Shown here one piece after another: positions 26,001-38,000 of a stretch of DNA of 64,000 nt. Each line of letters begins with the position of its first letter. The stretch's first letter is position 1. Source of the stretch: Lepidurus packardi (taxonomy: Eukaryota > Arthropoda > Branchiopoda > Notostraca > Triopsidae); contig JAKZAN010000001.1 in NCBI GenBank assembly GCA_023053545.1, forward strand, positions 6,716,565 to 6,780,564, written 5' to 3'. The notes under the pieces are model-generated. The model did no database searches. It was given only the letters and a program-made list of their open reading frames with translations, and had not been told where the DNA came from. A program made the translations under genes and the position numbers.

Positions 26001-29000
26001 GTCCACCTTAACATAAATCTATCAATCTAACTTGCTACTCAATTCCTTTCTAATACAAAGTCATGACTTCAAAGTGAGAACAATTTCAGCAAGCACGTAA
26101 CGATCAAAGAGCAACGCAACACAATGACGACTCGACAACAGGACTACGATGCACCCGACTTAATAACTACAAACCCCGACTTAAAGATAAGGTTAGGTTA
26201 GGACTAGGTTAGGTTAGGACTAGGTTAGGTTAGGATTAGATTAGGCTAGGTTTGGACTAGGTTAGGTTAAGTTAGGGGTTTGTTTCCTTTAATTCGAGGT
26301 TCGCGATCCTTAAGTCGGGGTTTGTAGTCCTTATGTCGTGTACACCGTAGTCCTTTTGTTAATTCGTCCCTGTGTCTACGTCCGGATCATAGTCTACGCT
26401 TCAGAAATCGTACCTAACATTGACGTTACATTTAATTTGAACGACAGTTATGGCATGACTATTATCTATTTAAAAAAAAATTCAAATTTGCAACAAATTA
26501 AAGGATGCCTGGATCTTCCGCTCGCTGGTAACGCGCCCTGGCGTGTGCCATTTTCTGGTGAGAAATTTTGCTTTATTTCGAATGCGATGTATCTTTCTGT
26601 GCAAGTCGACAGACAGCGTAAATCTTGCTTTTAGGCATCTCTCTTACTGCGTCGGTCTTTCTCTTTTGCTCGAGCAAATCACACTTGCTTGGGTTGCATC
26701 TAGCCCAGCTACCTTGGTGCTGTTTCCCAACTCTTTCAACGAAACTTTTTCCCCCACAATATTTCTGCAGCAACAGCTATACTGGGTATTTTCTTTTGCT
26801 ACCATTTTTGGGGTCCCTTCTTTCCTTTTTAAGAACGCGAGGGCTAGAAGCAGCTTGCTTGCAGTTGGATGTCGTAAATCCCCATCCCAACACCAATGTG
26901 AGAAATGTCCCTCGTCAAATCCCCATCTCTGTGATGGGCTAGACCATTATATGGTCCTTAAAGCCTTCTTGGCAGCTTGCTTGCTCTGAGGATAGTTGCA
27001 GAAATAGCCTAATTCTGTACAGAAACTTCTACCCCCACCCCTTCCCCCGCTCCGCCTTTTTGAAGCGCAACAATGTTCCCAAGCCACAAAAGTCTTGTCC
27101 CTTTTGCTCTAGTCGTAAACTAGCCGTAGGGGCTGACATTCACATTGCTGCAGAAATACTACTCGGGATGCTATACATCTCAATAATATTATACTTGAAT
27201 TTGATAAAGAGAAATAAGAAAATGAGAGACGTCCGTAAGTAATGGCAATAGTTCTCATGTTCGGTGCCAAGACGTCTAATACAAAGTCCATATACATTCG
27301 AAGGACTTCTTTTTCTTGTCAGCGTTGAAATATGAGAGAAAATGTATCACTGCAATGGAACGCCACAACTAGCAATGAAATACGGCCAATTAAAGGCAAA
27401 GCAATTTGTATTCCTCTCACGGGGGGATAAAAACCAAGTTTCTACAAGTGGAAATGTTTGCTCTTTCCTGTTTTGGTATGATGCGAAGCATGTGTTGAGA
27501 AGCTGTCTAGGCTGACGTGCCTGACAAGACCCAAATCGATCTCCAGCTCCCCCCTCCCAAAAAAATGTTCGGTATTTTAGTTTCTTGGAAGAACTCTTAC
27601 GCTGTCACTATCAGCGCCGGATTACCAGCAAATAGACACCCGCACGGGAAGATGGAATATTTTCCAAGGGACAGAATAGGCGAATATATGAGCTGGCAAT
27701 GTGAACCTCGAGGGACTAGGGAGGAAAATTGCTGTTGACTTGAAGGCATAAACAAGCAGTGTTGTCTGTGGTGTCTTGATCGTATTTTACCTCACGGGCT
27801 TGGCAGCTAAATAGCACGTGTGGTTTGCAATTCATTTCTCGAGGAATAGCGATGAGGTCTTTTGTATACAATTTTACGTATGTCTGTCAGGGTGAATTTC
27901 CCAACAGGATTATATATTTTGTTAGAAACATACCAATCCAAGATTCACCCAGGCAATTTAGGTTGGATATTTTTTTGGAAGATGCGACACTCCAAAAAAC
28001 GATGCTGCATATATAGATGATGAAATCCGCTTTCAGAACTTACCAGCCTAACAATTTGACACTTCAGCTTTTCAGTTGTAAAACTCGACCCCGTAAAGAA
28101 ACTAACCACGGCAAAGAGCCAAAACAAACAAGAAGAAGCAAACAGTAAATCTCTTCACTGAAAAACAACATTGGAAAGGCTTTTTACAACTCTAAAAACT
28201 TGTCCTTTTAAGTTTAATTTTTTTTCCTGGTTTCAAAAAGCCCTCTTTGGCTTTGCCCAAACGTAAGTCTGAAACAGATCTTGATCCTTTAAAAATAAAA
28301 AAATGAAAAAAAACACGATTATGTTTTAACGAACTTCTCTTTTCAATCTTCCAACTGAGCTATTTAGTGAACCATCAGACTAAGTAAAATTCCAGGGAAT
28401 ACCCTAGAAAACGGAAGTTATTTCATTTGGAAGCGAATTTTAAAGTTTTTTTTTTACGTTCTCCTCCAGACGGGTTTACGGAGTAATTAAGGCAATTTAC
28501 AAGTGAAGCTGGGCTTTCCATTTTAATTGGACGGGAGGATTAAACTTTTAAGTAAGTTTGAACAAACCTAACGCGTTGCCTTAAATTTATATTGCACCTG
28601 AATTAACATTTAAAGCCAAGAGAAAAGTTTAACTTTCAAGACATTTAAGGTATCCTTACACGAATTAAAATATGCTTCACCAAAGAGTACAATATGACAA
28701 GATATCCATTCATCTTGGTTTGAAATCAATACTTCCTTTCCCAATGATTTTTTTTTTGTTTCGAAGTGATGACCTTTACTGGGGTTATTTGATATTACGC
28801 CACTTTGTCTACCTACTACGAGTCGCCAACAAAGCAGGATTGTACATCCAATACGATATTCAATACCCCGGAAAAGGACAATTTCCTCCATTAAAAAAGT
28901 CAAGACTGACCTCTGTATGCGGAAGCACGTTCAGTTATTCTCTTTTCTCGTTATAAAGATAGCACTTTTACCGCACGCTTTCGGATCCTTTTCGGCGAAT

Positions 29001-32000
29001 AAAACCCTTTTGTTCTTCGCAACAAAAACTCCTTCCCATCCGTAATTATGTCCATAAAAATCACATCGACGCTGCCAAAATGCACAGTGCTTAAACATCA
29101 ACAAAATACTTTGCATGAATTTCGATAAAAGAGGAAATGGATTACCAATACATTTCGACACCAGCAGATGTTCCCTGACCCCGCCCTGAGAATCGCACGA
29201 CTGCAAGAACACGATTGCACATGGTGCTGATTAAGCGTTCAGTACGTTGTCCCATGTTACTATACGAGACACTCTAGTTATAGTTTGTTAAACGTTATAT
29301 ATGAGCTTTTACGGAAGGGTCCTAAGGAAATTTGATGATCTAAATGAGTGTTTTGCCCCAAAGATTGACATTAACACGCCACATGGAGATCGCTCATTTC
29401 CTCTTACATGGAACTTTATCAACTACACAGGCGTTCTCTGAAGGCGTGATTAATGACTTTTTACTCGCATCAGACAAATTTAAATTTAAAGTTTTTTAAA
29501 AGAAAGGCAGGGGGAGGGACCGACTATGTTAGGATACGTTGAAAGACGAGTGATATGTATAGAGTCTGACTATAAGCATGCCAGATTGGACCCAATTGAA
29601 CCTCTGGGACAACTACAAAGCGTCAAGCTAGCTCTATCGCGAGAAAAATGTGCACAGCTTTGGTAGTAATTCCACAAGAGTGAATTAACTAGGCTCTAGA
29701 CAGAGAAAAAAAATGCCAGAAGACTCTGACGGTCGTTAAATCCGATCATCAGCCCGGAATCGAGCATCGTTAGGATAGCTGTATATTTGACCATTACGAA
29801 GTTTTCATATAGCAGCAAAACGACACTAAAACTCCAAGTCTCAACTTTTCCGATCCTACACACGCGAGTACTGCTGGACGAATCTACATGCCCATAATAC
29901 CCGCCATTTTCTTTAATTTTATTTTTTACACTTCTAAGAATGCATACGTAAGTTTCAGTACTTCCACACATCTAAATGCAAACAACGTCTTGCATGTTGA
30001 ACACGGACCAAAGACCACCCAACTTTTTAAAACTGAAAGCCTTTTTTAGCAAGTCATGTTTATTCTACCAAGTACGAATTTATGAATGTTACCCTTAAAG
30101 CTGACAATACCACTCGGCAACCCCGACTCTTGAAAGCCTTATTTGCCCTGAGGCAAAATTAATGCCTTCATTTAGCTATACGAATGTACTTTTCGTCTCC
30201 GAGATAAGTTAAAAAGAAAGTGTTTGCTCAAATGATTGTTTGCTCAACTGCAATGCCATATTTCTAAACGGGAACGGTAAGTAGTTGATATTTTTTTAAA
30301 ATAAGTGTTTGAAAATTTTAAATACATAATATATCTAAATCTTTTGACACAGGTTATTATAGATACTTTTAAACAATCAATTTTGTCGTTGAATTTCTTT
30401 CACATTTTTGTTTCAATTTTTGTTTACAATTGCTGCATTCTCATTGTATAAAGGTATGCCATCAGTGCTATCTTCTGAAAAAAATTATAAACTACTTGCA
30501 GTAGTTTAGGCTTGTTAGGTTACTTAAGTCGGACCCTCGACGAAAGACGAGGGAATATGAACGAAAGTTGGAATCTCAGTCTAGCTTTACGGACCAATTT
30601 GCTGGCCACTAGGTGGTCATATCCGAAAGTTTCGAAGGTGTTTTTTTTCTCCCTACTAGCAGACATCTTGGGAATCCTACGCTTAAGTTGGAACTTATCA
30701 GCGTAAGAAGGGAGTACTTACGACGTGCTTGAAGGACTTAGTGGCTGCTTGGGTAACAAATGAGGCTTTGGTCTTCTTCCTCTTCGCCGAGAACCGTGTG
30801 TCAGTTTGGCTTTGTCCCGTGCAACCCAACGTATTTATTACCCGACTGGGCTTGCACACTGCTGTCGGACTTATTACAAAGAATGGCCTCCATTAATTTA
30901 TCTAAGTTCTTTTTCTGTGGCCGGTAGCGCGCAGCTTTCTTTTCCCAAGTTTCACCTTACTCTGTTGGGACAGCGTGATCTGAGAAACACGTGGATCTCT
31001 CTCTCTCTTTCCCCTCCACGCTTGTATGCCGAAGCTCTTATGAAAGGGCTGAAGATTCCAGAGGGAACTCGTGTGTCACTATTAGCCTGCAATACTTTGC
31101 AGCAAACCCTGCACTTCCCCTAGTAAAAGCATCCAGTACCGAGTTACTACAGTCTAATGCAATTCGCTGTTCTCGTGTAACTTACTTGTCTGGTGGCGGA
31201 TCAGCCACACTTGCATCTGAGTTACGTTACGTTGCCGGTTAGGGATAAACATTAGGTGCATAAACTTGGCCAAGAACTTCTGGTTTCAACATGGGAATCG
31301 TTACAATTGTGCGTGTTATAGCTATTATACAGAATCACTGGCCGGGATGCTTAAGTCTGCCCCAAGGCGAACCATTTTCTGAAACGTAACATTCTGTGAC
31401 GATTTTCCAAGTCCTAAAAGTATGTATAACTTAACGGAACACTGTGGCCCGCCAGAAGCCATGAACTTTACGATTTGCTACAAACATAAGCACCAACAGC
31501 CGTCACTGGAACTCACAAGCCGAGAATTTCTCCAGAATCCCCACTTCTAACTGCACCTATCATAAGTCGTGCTGTGGTGCTGGCGTTTGCCTGATATAAG
31601 ACTTCAAATAAAGTCTACGCAGTAATATATGAAAAGCTTTACTTAGAGGAAGGCTGGCATTGTTATAAATTGTTACACCCAAATCTCTACGGCAATAAAT
31701 GCAGAAAATTTCCCAACTAAACAAAAGGCTACACAGTATAGAATACATGGAGTACCTGAAGGGCAGATGAGTCAGGCATTGTAAGCCAAGGTCATTACTT
31801 TCAGTAAGAATGCACAAGTACCTTACTGTTTCTGAAACAGGGAAACCTGTACAATGAGAGCACAGGACTGTACGAGTTTCCATAGCCCCCCAGGACTTGA
31901 CAAAGACAGTAATCGGTAACAAAAGACGCTTCACTTCACTGGAACGAATTTCTATCAGACATATACATGGGTCTAACTTAGAGGTGCACACACAATTGTA

Positions 32001-35000
32001 ACCCAGGTCCGGGTCGCTATTGTGACGTTAATTTAAGATTCTATGAGCTTTAGGTGCGTGAGTAAGATTACAATGCGTACTGCATGAAAGCGTACTCAAA
32101 ACGGAAACATAAAAACGGACGATTTTTAACGCCGCCACATTTATTTAGCTTTAAAGACTTCCTCAACAAACTTGGCTTCCGGAACGTTCACAACTTACAC
32201 ACAATCTGGATCCCCTTCGTTAAGCTTATAGGAAAAAACATTACACAAACAATGCAGTATAATCTGCAAAGGTTTGGTACTCATAACGTGTACGACGTAC
32301 AGTTAAGTCCACGGTATACTAGAACCCCTTACGGCGCTACAGCATGTCAAATTTTAACTCGAAAATTCTCATTCTCTGTGCAATATAATGAAATTGTATT
32401 GTGAAAGTAATGCATGGGTGTTTAAATCTACTTTATTTGCTGATTTTCATTTGTATCATCGGTTTCCCTAACTATTTCCATAGTGTTCACGTTATGAAAA
32501 TTTTAAATAAATAATTTACCAAAATCTTAAGTAGCAGGTAAAGTAGACTTTCTTATTAAGATATCTTCAGAAAATGTTTTTCAATTATGTCTTTACGTTT
32601 CTTTTTAGTTTCTTGTTTAAAGTTTATGAAATTACAACGAGAAATGACGTGACATCAATGCCATCTTTGGACAAAAAATTATTAATTACTTGCAGTAAAC
32701 CATGGCCTTAGCTGTGTCCCCAAAACGAGGCGTGTTCACTAATTTCTTAGGTGTTTAAGAAACTTTAGAAGGCAAACCATAATCCTCTTGTATCCTGAAC
32801 CCCTTTTATTCAGGAATCGCGAGCTTCACGCCCCCCAAAAAGCAGGAGAAGAATATCTAGGAAACTTCCATTACTTATGATTTCTGTTAGGGTACAACAA
32901 ATAATTGCTACAGTTCTGTACCCATACTTGGTATTTCTCGGTCGATCCATATAACGATCGCCCTGCCTAATGTGCGACGCACCTTGGCCTGGAAAGTTAA
33001 CAAAAACTGTAGGCATATTAGGTCCAAAAGCAAAGAGCTGTTGTTTGACCAGTAAACCCCGCCACACCAAAATAACCCTACCCACCGAAATATTAGCTAA
33101 CGAAATTACTATATTGATTTGTTTTTTGGGGGTGGCCTGGAGTTGCACTATAAATCATCTCTGCCAACTGAATGGCTACATAAGAAGATATATCCATAAG
33201 TACCAACATTGCAATAAAAACAGAAATTCATTCCCCAGGGCCAGAGGAAAGCACCTGACCGCAGATCTCAATTGCCGCTGCTGTAGTTAGTTTTGATGAC
33301 TATCGGTCCATATCAATAAGTAAATGCTCTGGTAGCCGTTTCTCTCAATATACTATTTTGATGGAAAGTAAAAACCGTAAACACCGAGTACCCCAATACA
33401 GTATCTTCCCCCATCCCTTACGTTGAAGGCTTCTCAGGGGTAAGGAAAGGAAATACTACACTAAAGTGCTCCTTTTTGCACAGGCAAATGAGAGCGAGAA
33501 TATAGCAACTATAAAAAAGGTTGGTTTGCTTACATCGATGATACCGTCAGGAGGGCGACATCGAGGGTCGGGCAGGGACTACTTGAGCTCGCTTACTGTC
33601 TTGTATGTATAAGTATATATGCTCGACCTACCCTGTTTCAGAAGCTCTGCAAGAAGCTTGCTACCATACTTTTACGTATTAGATGGCTAGCCAAGTCTAA
33701 CGTTCTTACTATTTTTGCCTCTCCAAACCCCCACAAAGGGCAAGCACCAGAAAGATTACCCTGGGGAGCTGCCGCTGCTTTTCCCCGGCAAGGCGAAGGA
33801 TCCAAAGGATAGGATACGACCTTACTGTGTCTGCAAAAGAAATTCTGGCTTTTCTGACAACTTCAGCGCCTTGGGACTCTCTCTCTCTTTCTCCAACCCT
33901 TCAAAAATAAAAAAAACCTAGGTGGGAGACTTAAAAAAAGGACATTTATAGCCTACGTGGATATAGACGTTGTATTTGTACCATGGGTCTAACTATAGCA
34001 TAAAGTTTTGCCGCGTCTTCTTACCCCCCTTTGCTATTCTTTACAGTATCCCTAGGAGATGTGGAGGCTGCAGAAGGAGGACAAGCGCTCTTATCTTGCG
34101 ATCTCAATTTGCCAAGTGTTGACGATGCCATTTATCTCGTCCTGTGGTTTTTAGAGCCCTACCGAAAGCCTATTTACACGTAAGTTTAGACCATATCGTT
34201 CCTTAGGCCCAACCCTTTTATGTCTCTGTCACCATCAAGCTAAGCCACATGCGCTCCATTAACTTTTACCGCCATGAAAAAAAAAAAAAACTTTTTACAA
34301 CCTTCACAACACTTTTGTCTGTTTGGAGAGAACAAAAGGCAACAGGCAGAAACTAGGCTTTGGTATTCATATCCGGCCTTTTGCTTTCCCCCAACGCCAA
34401 ACTAGTTATGTAAAAATCGAATAGAAATTCATTACTTTCCCAATACAATCCTCCGGAGATGTACCAAAGCTCCCTTTTTTTGGAGCAGAAAATTTGAATA
34501 TGATTTTTTTATACTGTGAAAAGCTCTACGATTGTGTTTACCGGGGTTTGGGTCGAATAGAGTGGACGTGCGAGGGAAGCCTTGGATTGCAGCTCGACAC
34601 TGGTCGGAAGCGAGCATTTTTGGATCTCGCGCGTTCTTCCGTGCGGGAACAAGCGGAGGGTTCAAGGGTCATTTGGTCATCAATAATCTGACGCGCGAAG
34701 ACGAGGGCTTGTACCGATGTCGTGTTGATTTCCGGAATTCTCCTACGCGACACTTCCGAGTGCATCTAACCGTTATAGGTAAGGTCTCACATCTTTCGCA
34801 CTAATTGGAATCCCTTCAAACTACACCTGAAACACATACAGTACAGTGACTCCCTTAGTGATGGACTCGTTTAAACCCTAAACTTTATATTCCCATACTT
34901 TTAAGCCATTTTTTGTAGGGGTAATTTAGGAGATGGTGGTAAGCAATTAAAACTACATACTTCAGAAATCACAGCTTTTCACTACTGATTTAGATCTAGT

Positions 35001-38000
35001 TAGTAGCACGACATTATAACGGAGATAATTTATAATCACATATAATGGTAATAGTTATTGCATCTAAGGTTTCATTAAATTTTTTCGTACATTCCTTTCA
35101 TGTGGTGTGTTTATAATTGTCCCAAAATTTTATGCTAAGAAATATTTTTAGGTTAATGACTTAATTGCGTTTAAGTAATAATTTCTTGTACTTATGTAAT
35201 GCTATATGTTTTTTAAGGTCTCTTGTGTCCTGTAGCAATTACCCATTTTACCTTATTTATATAGCAAGGGAAGATAGTACTTTCAAAAGCGACGATAACG
35301 CCAAATAGCGGTGCAAGTCTTACGTTTAAGTACTTTGAAAAGCTGAAATCAATTCCACGTCAAGCCCGAGTGCTTGGCAGGTACCTACGTTCATAGTATA
35401 ACCGTGGAATATATGGTGCTCTGAAATAGATTTTTATGAACCATGGGCGGGAGTAGACTTAGATATTGTGGGAATAGAAAATACCTCGATCCGCCTCACT
35501 TTTTTATGACGTTTTGGCAAATCCATAGGCAATTTTCTCTTTCATCTCCTGCCGAGTTGTCGCACAGGCCGGTCACGTTCGGGATGGCAGTCGACAAACA
35601 GACCAAGATGGCGGTCTTTGATCGTCCAGGATGATCTTATTTCCGATGAAATGAGAAAAGAGAGCCTTTTTTAAAGCTTTTTCCTTCTCTCTTCCCTTTC
35701 GGCTCTTGTATCGACATGCAGCCGCCGTCAATATTATTTTCCCGAAGCTTCCTTTTGCACGGTATAGAATTTCTGCCCCTACAACATCTACGAGTACACG
35801 GTAACACAGAAATGAGCAGCTCGGGCGATATCTATCCCTTGTAATTATGCTGTCTAACCAGCTTTCTGTTTTTTTCCAACCTTTATTCGTTCTCTCTCTG
35901 TAACTCTCCTAACATTACCGATATTTACTCTCTTTGGTCTTTGTTTTTACCTTAGTGCCTCCGTCTGCGCCTGTTATTTACGATTCGGGAGGGCAAGTTA
36001 TCCGATCACCTGTACTAGGGCCTCTCAAGGAAGGAAGCGTTCTTATGTTACAATGCGATGTAGCCGGAGGTAAGTTCACGCCATAACTTCACCCTTTAAA
36101 TAGTATATACTTTTTTCTACCTCTTTCCCCTTTTCCGCAAACCAGAAACCTAACAAGGCATGCCAATTGCTCGCATTTTTATTTTTTCGGAACTGGCTTA
36201 AGGCTCCCGTATACCTTAGCTCAGCGGTTCTCAAACTATGCGCCACGGCGCCCTGGTGCGTCGCGGTAGACTTGGAGGGGCGCCGTGAAAGATTGCTATA
36301 ATTGCGTAGATGCAGCAATTTATACAGCCCTATGATCTAAGGGGCGCCGGGCGAGCCGCGAATATGTTCCTAGGGGCGCCGCGGCGAATTGGGGAATACT
36401 GTTAGTGCGCCGCGAACGAAAAAGTTTGAGAACCACTGCGCTTAGCTCATTGATGCAAAACAATAACAGATGACACTGGTGTTTGTTTATGTTTTTGCAA
36501 AAGCCTTGCGTAAGAAACTAAAAAAAATAAATAAACCTACGGCTAATTGCCGGTAGCTTGCTTTGCTCCTGAAAAATACAACTTGTCGCCACAGTTTTGC
36601 TGTAGCAGCACAATGTCCCAAATCAAGTCGTCGAACTTTCGGAACAAGATTTCTCGAAAACGGCTTCTCAGATTCGAACGCCATTTAAAATATATGTTTA
36701 TTTTTTTGAGCAGCTATTACTTAACCTAAGGACGTATTTGTAGGAAAAGTATTTCACATAGTTGCAAACTTAATTTGCATGTTACCAATTTAGTATTGAT
36801 TGGAAAAAATTTGGATTGGTTGTGCACTAGCAGTATGCTCATGCTTATTGTCAAATAATTTTTTCCTGAAATGTGCTGTTTTTAACGAAAAGTCTAATCG
36901 CCTATACCGAGCTAAGCTACACGGGAGCCTTAGCCATTTCTCTATAGCACAAATGAAGGGGGCCTTCAAGAGCTAAAAAATCATAAATATCTGTTAGAAG
37001 CAACTTATGCTGACCTTCTCACAGGTCGTCCAGCTCCGGAAGTAACTTGGTGGTTGGATCGTTACAAGCTGCCAGCACGGACCGGGACGGCCAACGAAGA
37101 CAGTTGGCTCCCAGGTACCGGTAACAGTTTCACGCGGCCATTAATCGCTGCAGCCCCAGCAGTAGACGGGAGCGCTTTTTCGGCTTCGTTTGAGAACGAA
37201 GATGGAGGCGAGGATAACGATGCCAATTCCGCCTTAGTTTTCAGCGTATCCAGCAGCGGCAATACGCGAAAGATTCTTCCGTTGCTACCTTCGTCGCAGA
37301 TACGGGCCGTAAAGACGCGTTATACCGGCCCGGTAATCCGTAAAGTGGTTGCTGTAGGCCCATTAGGCCGTCCTCACCACGGTGCACTCCTGTCCTGTCA
37401 AGCGACTAACAGTTTGGCCACTTCGCCAGCCGCTCGCACGCTTACCATTGACATGCAGCGTAAGTACATTTCTATAAACTCGGACAAATAACAATAGATA
37501 GCCAACATAACTATAAATAAAACCACAAAACCGCTATAAAAGTTTACGCTTTTTTACGAGCGCGAAGATTGCTTGGACAGCCCGAGAAGGCGCGGGAAAG
37601 AGATATCGATCAATAACAAGATGACAAGGATTCGATATATACCTTTCCATACAGTTTACAAAGGCAAAAACGTAGAAAAAAAATCCCACAAAAAAAGAGA
37701 AAAGTTCGTATTGCTGCTGCCGCTCAAACTCGAGATCCAATAGTTTTTGCTACGCCTGTCTCTCTGATGTGTCTGCTGTGTGAGGCCCCGTCTCGCGCAA
37801 AGTAAACCGATCGTTAAATTGGAGATGTATAAAAAATCCGGAAGAAAAAATTTACAACTGAACGCTCGAAAACGGAAACCCCTGAAATTGCACTGGGCCG
37901 GAATTGCAAGAATGAAAGTTTCACTCCCACAAAAAGCTGTTTTCTTCTAAAGATATAGCTCATCGAATTTGAGGAGCTGCTGCCTTAAGTTCTTTTTTTA

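Larger units (their letters stand above)
17202..34046 (+). other. first intron of the Sidestep-like gene (about 16.8 kb)
   Basis: Bounded by the donor AG|gtaatt at 17202 and the acceptor ttctttacag at 34046; joining the flanking exons restores a Val codon. I found no coding gene inside. It holds the repeat loci at 23507 and 26126, a poly-C run near 22519-22533, an 18-bp perfect palindrome at 18343-18360, and a diverged repeat pair at about 30302 and 32495. Long first introns with regulatory content are common in neuronal receptor genes, but no specific element is recognisable here. Confidence 0.6.

Noticed and set aside
26543..26989. Overlapping 148- and 105-codon frames near 26.6 kb
   Set aside because: Two different frames are open over the same stretch and neither has a recognisable domain.
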